Positions 44,865-55,553 of a stretch of DNA of 64,000 bases are shown here, in pieces. Source of the stretch: Caulobacter sp. FWC2 (GTDB taxonomy: Bacteria > Pseudomonadota > Alphaproteobacteria > Caulobacterales > Caulobacteraceae); contig NZ_PEBF01000001.1 in NCBI RefSeq assembly GCF_002742625.1, positions 4,898,001 to 4,962,000 of the forward strand, in the 5' to 3' direction. The notes beneath the pieces are model-generated. The model made no database searches. It was not told where the DNA came from and saw nothing but the letters and a program-made list of their open reading frames with translations. How positions within the stretch are numbered: position 1 is the stretch's first letter; each line of letters begins with the position of its first letter. The position numbers and the translations under genes were made by a program.

Positions 44865-46673
44865 ATGAACTTCCAGAATCTAAAGATTTCCACCAAGCTC
44901 ACGGTCGCTTTCGGCGCCTTGATCCTGGCCTTCGTGGCCTCGGCCGTCGTCGTCCTGCTCAGCCTCAACGAGATCCAGGAGGCCTCCACCTCCAGCCAGC
45001 GTTCGCTGACCCTGGCGGCCCAGGCCGAGGCCATGGCGACCCTGGCCGAAGAGCAGCACGGCGCCCTGCGGGGCTATGTGCTCACCAGCGACCCCAAACA
45101 GAAGCAGACCTACGAGGCCGTCGGCAAGACGTTCGACGACGCCCTGGACGCGTTCGAGGCCAAGACCACCCAGGCGGCCCAAAAGAAGCGTGCTCAGGCG
45201 ATCCGCGCCGCCATGAGCGCCTGGCGCCGTGATGTCGCCTCCCCCACGCTCGCCGCCATGAACGACCCGGCCGGCCGGGAACAGGCGGTGGCCATCGTCG
45301 GCGCTCCGTCTCTGAGCAAACTGCGCGCGCTGCAGGAAGACATGCGCGCCGCCGCGGTGGCTCGCGTGTCGATCCGCACCAAGGAACAGGCCGGCGCCCT
45401 GTTCATGGCCAAGACGTCGATGATCGTGGGCGGCCTGGCCTCTCTGGCCATCGCGGGCCTGATGGGCTGGCTGCTGTCGGCCACCATCGGCGCGCCCGTC
45501 AATCTGATCACCAGCATCATGCGCCGCCTCGCCTCGGGCGACAGCGGCGTCGAGATTCCCGCCATCGGACGCAAGGACGAGGTCGGCGAAATGGCCGACG
45601 CGGTCGCGGTCTTCAAGGACGCCGCCATCGAGAAGCTGAGGGTGGAGGCCGAGGCTGTCGCCCAACGCGACGCCGCCGAAAGCGAGCGCGCCGCCAACGA
45701 GGCCGAGAAGGCCGAGATCGCCCGCAGCGACGCCATCAACATCGCCGCGCTCACCGAGGCGCTAGACCGCCTGGCGGCCGGCGACCTGACCCACCGTATC
45801 ACCATCCCGTTCTCGCCCAAGGCCGAGAGCCTGAAGACCAATTTCAACGCCGCCGCCGCCCGCCTGCAGGACGCCCTGCGCGGCATCAACGGCGCCACCG
45901 GCGGGATCAGCGCCGGCTCGGAAGAGATCGCCCAGGCCTCGGACGACCTGTCGCGCCGCACCGAGCAGCAGGCGGCCAGTCTGGAAGAGACCGCCGCCGC
46001 CCTGGACGAGATCACCGCCACGGTCCGCCGCACCGCTTCAGGCGCCGTGGAGGCCTCTCAGGTCGTCGCCCAGACGCGCGCCGGCGCCGAACGCTCCGGC
46101 CAGATCGTCGAGCAGGCCGTCGCCGCCATGAACCAGATCGAGACCTCGTCCGCCCAGGTCGGCCAGATCATCGGCGTCATCGACGAGATCGCGTTCCAGA
46201 CCAATCTGCTGGCCCTGAACGCCGGCGTCGAAGCTGCGCGCGCGGGTGAGTCCGGCAGGGGTTTCGCCGTCGTCGCCCAGGAAGTCCGGGCTCTCGCCCA
46301 GCGCTCGGCCGACGCGGCCAGGGAGATCAAGACCCTGATCTCGACCTCCAGCCAACAGGTCGAGGCCGGTGTCGGCTTGGTGGCCCAGACCGGCGAAGCC
46401 CTGCGCGCCATCGTCGGCCAGGTCGCCTCGATCGACAGCCTGGTCAAGGAGATCGCCGCCTCGGCCCAGGAGCAGTCCACCGGCCTTCACCAGGTCAATG
46501 TCGCGGTGAACCAGATGGACCAGGTCGTCCAGCAGAACGCCGCCATGGTCGAGGAAGCCACCGCCGCCACCCACTCGCTGAAAGGGGAGGCTGGCGAGCT
46601 GGCCGTGCTGGTCGGGCGGTTCCAGGTCGGGGACGGCCAAGCGACCCCCGCCCGGCGTTCGCGGGCGGCCTAG
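44865..46673 (+). CDS. Methyl-accepting chemotaxis protein
   Basis: A 602-residue chemoreceptor. TM1 is at about 10-35; a periplasmic helical domain of CHASE3-like character follows (residues 36-185), TM2 at about 187-208, HAMP about 210-265, a second HAMP-like part near 290-345, and the signalling domain with [20 protein letters not shown] and [18 protein letters not shown]. No C-terminal CheR-docking pentapeptide is visible. Ligand unknown. Heading toward an acyl-CoA synthetase gene, it is not in a che operon here. Confidence 0.92.
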   Translation: MNFQNLKISTKLTVAFGALILAFVASAVVVLLSLNEIQEASTSSQRSLTLAAQAEAMATLAEEQHGALRGYVLTSDPKQKQTYEAVGKTFDDALDAFEAKTTQAAQKKRAQAIRAAMSAWRRDVASPTLAAMNDPAGREQAVAIVGAPSLSKLRALQEDMRAAAVARVSIRTKEQAGALFMAKTSMIVGGLASLAIAGLMGWLLSATIGAPVNLITSIMRRLASGDSGVEIPAIGRKDEVGEMADAVAVFKDAAIEKLRVEAEAVAQRDAAESERAANEAEKAEIARSDAINIAALTEALDRLAAGDLTHRITIPFSPKAESLKTNFNAAAARLQDALRGINGATGGISAGSEEIAQASDDLSRRTEQQAASLEETAAALDEITATVRRTASGAVEASQVVAQTRAGAERSGQIVEQAVAAMNQIETSSAQVGQIIGVIDEIAFQTNLLALNAGVEAARAGESGRGFAVVAQEVRALAQRSADAAREIKTLISTSSQQVEAGVGLVAQTGEALRAIVGQVASIDSLVKEIAASAQEQSTGLHQVNVAVNQMDQVVQQNAAMVEEATAATHSLKGEAGELAVLVGRFQVGDGQATPARRSRAA

Positions 46674-46737
46674 CGCCTTTCCCTGAACGCCTTTCGCCTC
46701 CTACACTCCTCCCAACGACAAGAGTTGGGAGGGACCG

Positions 46738-48357
<1,620 letters not shown>

Positions 48358-48364
48358 ATCTGCC

Positions 48365-48796
48365 CTAGACCGGCAGCGGCCTCGGCTTGCGGTCGTCGCC
48401 GATGGCCACGAAGGTGAAGACGCCTTCGGTCACCTTGTGGGCCTGCTCGCCGTCACGGCGGCGGCGCCAGGCCTCGACCTGGACCTTCAGCGAGGTGCGG
48501 CCGGTGTGGACCAGGCGCGCGAACAGGCTGACCTCGTCGCCGACGAACACCGGACTGATGAAGGTCATGCCGTCGATGGCGATGGTGGCGCAGCGGCCGG
48601 CGGCGCGGTGGAAGGCCACCGAGGCCGCCGCCAGGTCCATCTGCGACAGCAGCCAGCCGCCGAAGATGTCGCCTTCGGGATTGGTGTCGGACGGCATGGC
48701 GATGGCGCGCAGCACCGGCGCCTCGTGCGGCCATTCCAGCGCTTCCCAGGCCTTGGCCAGGGTTTCGGCGCGGTTCGAGGCGGCTTCGTCGGTCAC
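48365..48796 (-). CDS. Acyl-CoA thioesterase (YciA-type hotdog)
   Basis: A 143-residue hotdog thioesterase with the hallmark NPEGDIFGGWLLSQMDLAAAS and SLKVQVEAWRRRRDG; Asp in the SQMDLA segment is the usual catalytic residue. Hydrolyses short or medium acyl-CoAs. The start is uncertain: GTG at 48796 is chosen as the nearest start after the upstream CHCC gene (stop at 48817) and before the conserved region; a TTG at 48811 is possible. It is transcribed with the CHCC zinc protein. Confidence 0.8.
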   Translation of the reverse strand: MTDEAASNRAETLAKAWEALEWPHEAPVLRAIAMPSDTNPEGDIFGGWLLSQMDLAAASVAFHRAAGRCATIAIDGMTFISPVFVGDEVSLFARLVHTGRTSLKVQVEAWRRRRDGEQAHKVTEGVFTFVAIGDDRKPRPLPV

Positions 48797-48816
48797 GGAA
48801 CTGGCGCTCAAGGGGG

Positions 48817-49086
48817 TCAGTGCCCGCCAGCGCCTTCGTAGACGCCCGGCGCCAGGATCTCGTCCTCGTCGCCGACGGCGGTCGAGGCCACGAAGCGGCG
48901 GTCGCAATAGGAGCAGTCGACGAAGCCGGCCGCGCCCATCTCAAGCCACACGCGCGGATGGCCCAGGGCCCCGCCGACGCCGTCGCAGGCGATGCGGTGC
49001 GAGCGGACCGAGATCGTCTCCGGCGCGGCGCCGGCGATGGCGTCGACGTCCATGGCGGTCGGAGCGGTGGCGGGGGTCTTGGCCAT
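48817..49086 (-). CDS. Zinc-finger CHCC domain protein (NDUFS6-like)
   Basis: An 89-residue protein. IACDGVGGALGHPRVWLEM and VDCSYCDRRF supply C34, H43, C58 and C61, the zf-CHCC ligands of the mitochondrial complex I accessory subunit NDUFS6 family. Alphaproteobacterial homologues are thought to be complex I-associated. It is followed by the thioesterase gene at a 20-base gap. Confident on fold; role in this organism is inferred. Confidence 0.85.
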   Translation of the reverse strand: MAKTPATAPTAMDVDAIAGAAPETISVRSHRIACDGVGGALGHPRVWLEMGAAGFVDCSYCDRRFVASTAVGDEDEILAPGVYEGAGGH

Positions 49087-49235
49087 ATTGGCGAGTCCTT
49101 AAAACGGAACGCGGCCTTGGCGCGGCGGCGAACGAGGCATACCTATGCGACCCTGAAAGGCGCCGTCAATCGACGGGCGCCCGAAACGACGTTTCTCGCC
49201 GCCCCGGCTATCGATCTGGCCCGTCTCTGTCTGGA

Positions 49236-50204
49236 ATGCCCATGGACCTGCCCGCCTACGCCATCGAAGCCGAAGGCCTCTACAAGACCTATGCCGCCAC
49301 CAAGACCGGGCCTGAAAAGCGCGCCCTGAACGGCATCGATCTGAAGATCCCGCGCGGCTCGATCTTCGGCCTGCTGGGTCCCAACGGCGCGGGCAAGTCG
49401 ACCTTCATCAACATCCTGGCCGGCCTGGTGCGCAAGAGCTCGGGCACGGTGAAGATCTGGGACCGCGACATCGACCAGCGCCCGCGCGACGCCCGCGCCG
49501 CCATCGGCGTGGTGCCCCAGGAGCTGGCCGCCGACGTGTTCTTCACCCCGCGCGAATCGATGGAGGTGCAGGCCGGCTTCTACGGCGTGCCCAAGAACGA
49601 GCGCCGCACCGACGAGCTGCTCAACGCCCTGGGCCTGGGCGACAAGGCCAACGCCTATGTCCGCCAGCTGTCGGGCGGCATGAAGCGGCGCCTGATGGTG
49701 GCCAAGGCCATGGTCCACCAGCCGCCGGTGCTGATCCTCGACGAGCCGACCGCCGGGGTCGATGTCGAGCTGCGCCGACAGCTCTGGCACTATGTCACCG
49801 GCCTGAACGCGCTGGGCGTCACCATCGTGCTGACCACCCACTACCTGGAAGAGGCCCAGGAGCTGTGCGACGAGATCGCCATCATCAACCGTGGCGAGGT
49901 GGTGGCCTGCGAGCCGACCGCGACGCTGCTCAGCCGGATGGACAGCCGCAACGTCGTGGTGACGCCGGAGGAGCCGGTGCTTGTCGCCCCGGACCTGGTC
50001 GGATTCGACACCAAGCTGCGGGCCAATGGCGCCTTCCAGGTCAGCTATCGCACCGGCCAGTCCAGCGTCGAGCAGGTGCTGGCCGCCGTGCGCGCCAACG
50101 GCCTGAAGATCAAGGACATCGCCACCGAGGACCCGGATCTGGAAGACGTCTTCCTGGCCCTGACCTACAACGACCCGAACGCCGCCGATCCGACCAAGGA
50201 CTGA
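49236..50204 (+). CDS. ABC transporter ATP-binding protein
   Basis: A 322-residue NodI/CcmA-type ATPase of an exporter: Walker A GLLGPNGAGKSTFINIL, signature LSGGMKRRLMVAKAM, Walker B VLILDEPTAGVDVEL and H-loop TTHYLEEAQ. The C-terminal ~80 residues carry the extra domain of this ABC-2-associated family. ATG at 49236 is followed in frame by another at 49242, and either may be used. No permease gene follows, which is unusual; the next gene is a 143-residue unknown. The partner permease must be elsewhere or supplied by another system. Confidence 0.88.
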   Translation: MPMDLPAYAIEAEGLYKTYAATKTGPEKRALNGIDLKIPRGSIFGLLGPNGAGKSTFINILAGLVRKSSGTVKIWDRDIDQRPRDARAAIGVVPQELAADVFFTPRESMEVQAGFYGVPKNERRTDELLNALGLGDKANAYVRQLSGGMKRRLMVAKAMVHQPPVLILDEPTAGVDVELRRQLWHYVTGLNALGVTIVLTTHYLEEAQELCDEIAIINRGEVVACEPTATLLSRMDSRNVVVTPEEPVLVAPDLVGFDTKLRANGAFQVSYRTGQSSVEQVLAAVRANGLKIKDIATEDPDLEDVFLALTYNDPNAADPTKD

Positions 50205-50208
50205 GGGC

Positions 50209-50640
50209 ATGACGAGCAAGCCTGCCGCGCTGCGGCGCCTGATCGACCTCCCCGGCGTCAAGGACCTGGAGTACCGGGCGCTGCTCAAGCGCGACTTCGC
50301 CGAGCCCGAGGCCCGGGCCGAGTTCCCGGAGATCGACGCCTGCGTGCTCGCCTTGTTCGGCTTGACCGCCGACGCGGCCGAGACGGTGGAGCGACCGGCC
50401 GACTGGGACGATGTCGAAAACCAGTCGCCGGCCGCGCAGGTCGCCGCGTTCGAGGCCGAAGGCTGGGACGTCACCGACGACAAGCGTCGGCCGCTCCGCG
50501 TCCTGGGTCACTTTTCCGCGCCGCTCTGGCTGGCGCTGCGCGGCGTGGCCGGGACCCTGCCCTTTCAGCCGGAAAGCACCGAGCCGGAAGCCTGGATGTC
50601 CAAGTTGGAGGCCGAGGCCAAGCGTTTTCGCAAGCGCTAG
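50209..50640 (+). CDS. Hypothetical protein
   Basis: A 143-residue soluble protein beginning MTSKPAALRRLIDLPGVKDL, with no signal peptide or membrane segment and a mixed alpha/beta content. It starts four bases after the ABC ATPase stop, so it is likely co-expressed. I do not recognise a family, although the C-terminal half (HFSAPLWLALRGVAGTLPF) is partly hydrophobic. Function unknown. Confidence 0.6.
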   Translation: MTSKPAALRRLIDLPGVKDLEYRALLKRDFAEPEARAEFPEIDACVLALFGLTADAAETVERPADWDDVENQSPAAQVAAFEAEGWDVTDDKRRPLRVLGHFSAPLWLALRGVAGTLPFQPESTEPEAWMSKLEAEAKRFRKR

Positions 50641-50710
50641 GACCTTTCGGGAGCATCGATAGGCTGGCGCCAAGCTAAGGCTTGCGTTCCAGGTCTCGCT
50701 GGCCAAACTC

Positions 50711-50741
50711 GCCCCGACCTGTTTTGAGCGCGCGTCGGGGG
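50711..50741 (+). promoter_or_regulatory. Hairpin enclosing the purine permease ribosome site
   Basis: CCCCGAC (50712-50718) pairs with GTCGGGG (50734-50740) around a 15-base loop. The G-run that would be the ribosome site of the gene starting at 50750 is in the stem, so access may be regulated. Confidence 0.45.
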
Positions 50742-50749
50742 CGCATCGC

Positions 50750-52072
50750 ATGACCTTTCTAGAGCGGCAGTTCGGGCTTTCGGCCCAGGGCACGAGCGTG
50801 CGCACCGAGGTGCTGGCCGGCTTCACGACCTTCCTGACCATGGCCTATATCGTGATCGTCAACCCGGCGATCCTGGGCCAGACCGGCATGCCGATCGCCG
50901 CCGTCGCCGCCGCCACCTGCCTGGCCGCGGGCTTCGGCTCGATCCTGATGGGACTGATCGCCAACTACCCGATCGCCCTGGCCCCCGGCATGGGCCTGAA
51001 CGCCTATTTCACCTTCACCGTCGTCAAGGGCATGGGCCTGCCGTGGGAAACGGCGCTGGGCTGCGTCTTCCTGTCGGGCGTGGCCTTCCTGATCCTGACC
51101 GTGGCGGGGATCCGGCAGCTGATCGTGGGGGCGATACCGCGCCCGCTGTTCTCGGCCGTCGCGGCGGGCGTGGGTCTGTTCATCGCCTTCATCGGCCTCA
51201 AGGAAGCCGGCATCATCGTCGCCAATCCGGCCACCACGGTGGCCCTGGGCGACCTCACCCAGCCGACGGCGGTCCTGGCCATACTGGGCCTGGCCGTCAT
51301 GGGCGGGCTGATGGTCTGGCGGGTAAAGGGCGCGATCCTGATCGGCATCCTGGTCGCCGCCGCTGCCGGCTGGGCCCTGGGCCTGGCCAAGGTCGTTCCC
51401 GGCGAGTCGGGCCTGGCCGCCCTGACGGCCACGGCCTTCAAGCTGGACGTACCCGCCGCCCTGCACCTGAACGGCGGAGCCGGCATGGCCATCGCGGAAG
51501 TGATCTTCGTCTTCCTGTTCGTCGACCTGTTCGACAATGTCGGGACCCTGGTGGCGGTGACCAAGAAGGCGGGCCTCGTGCAGCCCGACGGCACGATCCC
51601 GCGCCTGAACCGCATCCTCACCGCCGACAGCATCGCCACGATCGGCGGCTCGCTGGCCGGCACCTCGACCGTCGTCAGCTATATCGAGAGCGCCTCGGGT
51701 GTCGCGGCCGGTGGCCGCACGGGCCTGACCGCCATCGTGGTCGGCCTGCTGTTCCTGCTGACCCTGTTCTTCGCGCCCTGGGTCCAGGCGATTCCGGCCG
51801 CCGCCACGGCCCCGGCCCTGATCATCGTCGGCTCGATGATGATCGGCGCTCTGGCCGATATCGACTGGGAGGATCCGGGCGTGGCCATCCCCGCCTTCCT
51901 GACGGTGATCGCCATCCCGCTGACCTTCTCGATCGCCAACGGCCTGGCGTTCGGCATCACCGCCTTCGCCGTCCTGAAGCTGGCGCGCGGTCAGGCCAAG
52001 CCCGGCGACTGGCTGCTGTTCGTCCTGGCGGCCCTTTTCGTGGCGCGGTTCATCTACATGGGGTCAGCCTAG
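50750..52072 (+). CDS. NCS2 family purine permease (AzgA/PbuG-like)
   Basis: A 440-residue inner-membrane proton symporter for hypoxanthine, guanine or adenine. About 12-14 membrane segments; MTFLERQFGLSAQGTSVRTEV, GFTTFLTMAYIVIVNPAIL, LAPGMGLNAYFTFTVV, FLFVDLFDNVGTLVAVTKKAG and GTSTVVSYIESASGVAAGGRTG are family motifs. Substrate choice is uncertain. The leader shows an SD-masking hairpin. The gene ends 80 bases before tRNA-Arg. Confidence 0.9.
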   Translation: MTFLERQFGLSAQGTSVRTEVLAGFTTFLTMAYIVIVNPAILGQTGMPIAAVAAATCLAAGFGSILMGLIANYPIALAPGMGLNAYFTFTVVKGMGLPWETALGCVFLSGVAFLILTVAGIRQLIVGAIPRPLFSAVAAGVGLFIAFIGLKEAGIIVANPATTVALGDLTQPTAVLAILGLAVMGGLMVWRVKGAILIGILVAAAAGWALGLAKVVPGESGLAALTATAFKLDVPAALHLNGGAGMAIAEVIFVFLFVDLFDNVGTLVAVTKKAGLVQPDGTIPRLNRILTADSIATIGGSLAGTSTVVSYIESASGVAAGGRTGLTAIVVGLLFLLTLFFAPWVQAIPAAATAPALIIVGSMMIGALADIDWEDPGVAIPAFLTVIAIPLTFSIANGLAFGITAFAVLKLARGQAKPGDWLLFVLAALFVARFIYMGSA

Positions 52073-52152
52073 GAAGGCGACTATGAACCCGTTTGCCCTT
52101 GAGCCGCCTTTCGGCTAAGACCCGCTTCCGCCCTGGTCAGCCAGGGTCGCGC

Positions 52153-52229
52153 GCACCCGTAGCTCAGCTGGATAGAGCGTTGCCCTCCGAAGGCAAAGGC
52201 CATAGGTTCGAATCCTATCGGGTGCGCCA
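52153..52229 (+). tRNA. tRNA-Arg (CCG)
   Basis: A cloverleaf can be drawn: acceptor GCACCCG/CGGGTGC (52153-52159 with 52219-52225), D-arm GCTC..GAGC, anticodon stem TTGCC/GGCAA around CTCCGAA giving anticodon CCG (codon CGG), T-arm ATAGG TTCGAAT CCTAT, discriminator G and encoded CCA at 52227-52229. 77 bases. The acceptor is extended outward by two further GC pairs. No integrase gene lies adjacent. Confidence 0.95.
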
Positions 52230-52268
52230 TTTTTCCCAATAAGATCAACTTCTTGCTTACAGCACACC

Positions 52269-52724
52269 CTAGGCTGCGGGCGCGAGATCGAAGCCGGCCT
52301 CGTCAAACACTTCAAGCCTGCTCGGCTTGGGCAGGGACGCGTCGCCATGCAGGCGCGCCAGCAGATAGGCCACCGCCAACACCATGTCAGCGGCGTCATA
52401 AGGCTTGGGAAGCGAGCCGATCGCCACGGTCTTGGCGGAACTCGCTCGGCTGACCTGGCCGCTGATCAGCAGGACCGGAATTCCCAAGGCCTTCAGGTGC
52501 TCGGCCAGCTCGATGCCGTCGTCACGCCCGGCGAGCCGGATGTTGACCAGCGCCAGGTCCGGCTTTTCAGCCTCAGCGACCTTCAGCGCATCGGCGTGTC
52601 GGTCGGTCAGGTCGAGCACCCTGTATCCTGCGTCGTGCAACTCGTCCCGGAGGAGTATCGCCACCAGCGCTTCATCCTCGACAATCATCAAGGTGGCGGT
52701 CTCGTCGGCTAGGCGCGCGCTCAT
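52269..52724 (-). CDS. Receiver-domain protein with Asn at the phospho-acceptor site
   Basis: A 151-residue single-domain response regulator: acidic pair E16-D17 (LMIVEDEAL), switch Ser88 (VLLISGQV) and Lys107 (SLPKPYD) are conserved, but the residue where phosphorylation occurs is Asn61 ([12 protein letters not shown]), where Asp is expected. The AAC codon is clear. It starts at 52724 and overlaps the kinase stop by four bases. The function may be phosphorylation-independent, or it may modulate the kinase. No output domain. Confidence 0.82.
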   Translation of the reverse strand: MSARLADETATLMIVEDEALVAILLRDELHDAGYRVLDLTDRHADALKVAEAEKPDLALVNIRLAGRDDGIELAEHLKALGIPVLLISGQVSRASSAKTVAIGSLPKPYDAADMVLAVAYLLARLHGDASLPKPSRLEVFDEAGFDLAPAA

Positions 52725-53839
52725 GATCGTTCCTCCATTCGCAAGCCCGCCGAAACCGGCGGCTCCTCGGCCATCACAGGCGGCTGGCTCGCCGTCTCGG
52801 GATCGTCCTGAACCAGGGCGATCTGGGTGTGCTTGATGGAAACCTGGGTGCCGGGTTGCTCCGGCGTGACCTCGACCGAGGCGTTCAACTGCCCGGCCAA
52901 CGCCCGGACAATGCTCGTGCCCAGGCCTGTTCGAAGCGGCGCCGTCAACGGCATGCCGACGCCATCGTCGCGGACGCAAAGAATCCAGTTTGGCCCGTGG
53001 AAATCGTAGTCGACCGTGATCTTGCCAGGCCGGCCATCGGGGAAGGCGTGCTTGAGCGCGTTGATGACGAGTTCGGTGACGATCAGGCCCAGGCTGACCG
53101 AGACCCTGGCCTCGACGACCCCATGGCCGCCCTCCACGGCCAAGGTGATGCGGTCGACCTCGCCGATCATCGAGGCCGCGATGTTTTCGCAAAGGCTTGT
53201 GAAATAGGTCCGCACCTCGATGTCGCCGCTTTCGGACGTCGACAGCATGCGTTCGAGGGCGGCGACGGACATCACCCGATGGTGAGCGTCCTTGAGATGT
53301 CCCCGCGTCTCGTCGGAGGTGGTCTTTCGCGCGTTCTGCAAGAGCACGCTGGCGATGATCTGCAGGCTGTTGGCGACCCGGTGCCGGACCTCCTGCAACA
53401 GCACGCTGCTTTCCGCCAGCGCGCGCGCCTTCGACGCCGCGTCGGCGAGCGAGTCGGTGATGTCCGACACCGCCACGAGGATCCGCGTTTGATCGAGATC
53501 CAGATAGGTCAGCCGTCTGGCTTGCACGACCAAGTGACGAACCCGCTCCAGGGGCCGATTGAGATCGATATCCCGGGCGCCCGGCGCGCTTTCCCCCGAC
53601 ACGGTCGCTATCATCAGGGATCGCAGTTCGGGGCTGTCCCATTCACCCCCGTCCAAGGCGTAGAGGGACTGCCCCGTCAACGCGGCCAGGTCGACGCCGA
53701 AGAGGTCGCAAAACGACGTGCTCGCCGCGATCACAGTCTGCTGGCCATCCAGGAGAAGAAGTGGCCCGGGCGACGACGTGACAATGGCCAACGCCAAGCT
53801 CAGGTCCACATCTTCGGAACTATGTCGTCGGGCAGGCAT
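52721..53839 (-). CDS. PAS/HisKA_2 (HWE-like) sensor histidine kinase
   Basis: A 372-residue soluble kinase. An N-terminal PAS-type domain (about 15-130, LLLLDGQQTVIAASTSFC), a HisKA_2 helix pair with phospho-acceptor His153 (LLQEVRHRVANSLQIIASVL), and a HATPase with ELVINALKHAF (N-box 256-266), DDGVGMP (291-297) and GLGTSIV (305-311). It lacks membrane segments, so the input signal is cytosolic. It overlaps the receiver protein by four bases. The family includes general-stress and light-responsive kinases of Caulobacter, but no cofactor site is evident. Confidence 0.86.
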   Translation of the reverse strand: MPARRHSSEDVDLSLALAIVTSSPGPLLLLDGQQTVIAASTSFCDLFGVDLAALTGQSLYALDGGEWDSPELRSLMIATVSGESAPGARDIDLNRPLERVRHLVVQARRLTYLDLDQTRILVAVSDITDSLADAASKARALAESSVLLQEVRHRVANSLQIIASVLLQNARKTTSDETRGHLKDAHHRVMSVAALERMLSTSESGDIEVRTYFTSLCENIAASMIGEVDRITLAVEGGHGVVEARVSVSLGLIVTELVINALKHAFPDGRPGKITVDYDFHGPNWILCVRDDGVGMPLTAPLRTGLGTSIVRALAGQLNASVEVTPEQPGTQVSIKHTQIALVQDDPETASQPPVMAEEPPVSAGLRMEERS

Positions 53840-54013
53840 GGCGAGCCTTCGGAAAACCGGAGGCTCGCGGAGAGAAAGCCAAAGGCCGGGGAGTCGCGAG
53901 GACCATGATGGACGTCAAACGACGCTCGTGGGGTCGACCGCGTTCTTCGTAACGGTTTCAAGCCGGCTAGGTTGCACAGTGGGGCCTCATGATTTTCCCG
54001 TCCTGAAACGACG

Positions 54014-54042
54014 AAGGCCCGGCGGTCATCCCGCCGGGCCTT
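54014..54042 (-). terminator. Terminator hairpin of the Wza-like gene
   Basis: AAGGCCCGGCGG (54014-54025) and CCGCCGGGCCTT (54031-54042) form perfect 12-base arms around TCATC, 24 bases below the Wza-like stop. Weak U-content follows (CGUCGUUUC). Confidence 0.7.
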
Positions 54043-54065
54043 GTCTCGTTCAGCCGCGCTTCGGA

Positions 54066-54662
54066 TCAGAAGAAGCGCTCGCCGATCCGGATCGTGTCGC
54101 CCGGCGCCACCGTGGTCGACGGGGCCAGCCCGCCCTTCACCTCGGTCGTTTCGCCGTTGTGCTTGATGTAGACGCTCTTCTTGTCGGCCCGGTAGGTGAA
54201 GCCGCCGGCGGTGGCCACCGCGTTCAGCACCGTCAGACCCGCCGTGTAGGGATAGGTGCCCGGCTTCTCGACTTCGCCCAGGATGTAGAATGGGCGGAAG
54301 GTCAGGACTTCGGCGCTGACGCGGGGCTCCTTCAGATAGCCGTCGCTGAGCGACTTCTGCACGGCGTCCTGGAACTGGCCGACCGTCAGGCCGCCCGCCT
54401 TGATCTCGCCGACCAGCGGCAGCGACATCAGACCGCTGCCCGTGACGAAGAACTCGCCCGACAGGGTGGGCTCGCCATAGACGGTCACCCGCACCTTGTC
54501 GCCGGCGCCGAGCAGATAGTCCATCGACTGCGCCGCCGGCACAGGCGTGTCGCTGACGATCGGCTGCTGGGCGCGCGCGGCGCCGCCCCCGCCGAGGCCG
54601 GCGATGCAGACGACCAGCGCCAACATCGAAAAGAGGCGCGAGAGTTTCGAAACACCGATCAT
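54066..54662 (-). CDS. Polysaccharide export protein (Wza-like, short)
   Basis: A 198-residue periplasmic/outer-membrane export protein with a signal peptide (MIGVSKLSRLFSMLALVVCI to about residue 31), a Poly_export domain (DYLLGAGDKVRVTVYGEPTL, GLMSLPLVGEI) and an SLBB domain (RPFYILGEVEKPGTYPYTAGLTV). It is shorter than E. coli Wza and lacks the C-terminal pore helix. ATG at 54662 follows AAGGTGAG at a long distance; a GTG at 54677 is possible. It starts the exopolysaccharide cluster. Confidence 0.86.
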   Translation of the reverse strand: MIGVSKLSRLFSMLALVVCIAGLGGGGAARAQQPIVSDTPVPAAQSMDYLLGAGDKVRVTVYGEPTLSGEFFVTGSGLMSLPLVGEIKAGGLTVGQFQDAVQKSLSDGYLKEPRVSAEVLTFRPFYILGEVEKPGTYPYTAGLTVLNAVATAGGFTYRADKKSVYIKHNGETTEVKGGLAPSTTVAPGDTIRIGERFF

Positions 54663-54764
54663 CGCGAAGCGTCTCACCTTGGACGTTTAAAACCTGGGAA
54701 CTTGTCAGACTTGGAAAACGAAATGCCACATCGCATGTGACCGTGACATGAACAAGATCAAGAC

Positions 54765-55553
54765 TCAGGTCGCGCGCGCTTTACTAAACTGAATGATCTT
54801 AGGTTCGCCGCCATCAAGTCTAACGGCGGTCAGGACGCCGGTCGCATAGGCGCCGGTGTCGACATTGATCCGCTGGCGCCCCACGAAAGCCTCCTCCACC
54901 GGCGTGTGGCCGTGGACGACGGTGGCCTTCAGACCGTGCGGGTTGTCGAGGAATTCGTTGCGGATCCACAGCAGATCGGCAGGGACCTGGCGCTCCAGCG
55001 GCACGCCTGGACGCACGCCCGCATGAACGAAGACGTAGTCGCCATAGACGACCACAAGCTCCAGCTGGCGCAGGAACGCCTCGTGAGCCGACGGGAAGGC
55101 GGCGCGGAAGGCCTGGCGGGCCTGCTCCCAGGCCTCGGGTTCGGCGCGGCCCACGGGGCGCTGCACGCCGTAGGACATCAGCGTCTCGCCGCCGCCGTAT
55201 TCGACCCAGGACGGTCCGGCCATCGGATCATCGAGGAAGTGCAGCAGCGTCTCTTCGTGATTGCCCATCAGGGTGCGAAATTCGAAACGCCCCTCGGCCG
55301 CCTGCGCCTTCAGCAGGATCAGCCGGTCGATCACCGCCGAGGACTGGGCGCCGCGGTCCACATAGTCGCCCAGCATGACCAGCACAGGCGGGTCTTCGCG
55401 CCCCGTGTCGCGATAGTCCTCGGTCACCGCCCCGATCAAGCCGTCCAGAAGGTCGAGCCGACCATGAACATCCCCCACGGCGTAAACCATCCGACCGCCC
55501 GTGGACGACGCGCGGCGCGACTGGGGCTTCGGACGAAAAAGGGACTTGAACAT
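54765..55553 (-). CDS. PPP-family metallophosphatase
   Basis: A 262-residue protein serine/threonine (or tyrosine) phosphatase of the PPP type: GDVHG (27-31), GDYVDRG (62-68), GNHE (97-100), HAGV and HGHTPV supply the two-metal centre. ATG at 55553 (MFKSLFRPKPQSRR) fits best; the upstream in-frame part is GC-rich without features. As the only phosphatase gene in the cluster with a Wzc-like kinase, it may reverse Wzc phosphorylation; this is positional inference. Confidence 0.85.
   Translation of the reverse strand: MFKSLFRPKPQSRRASSTGGRMVYAVGDVHGRLDLLDGLIGAVTEDYRDTGREDPPVLVMLGDYVDRGAQSSAVIDRLILLKAQAAEGRFEFRTLMGNHEETLLHFLDDPMAGPSWVEYGGGETLMSYGVQRPVGRAEPEAWEQARQAFRAAFPSAHEAFLRQLELVVVYGDYVFVHAGVRPGVPLERQVPADLLWIRNEFLDNPHGLKATVVHGHTPVEEAFVGRQRINVDTGAYATGVLTAVRLDGGEPKIIQFSKARAT

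Noticed and set aside
52153..52268. tRNA-Arg as an integration site
   Set aside because: No integrase, no direct repeat of the tRNA 3' end and normal genes on both sides.
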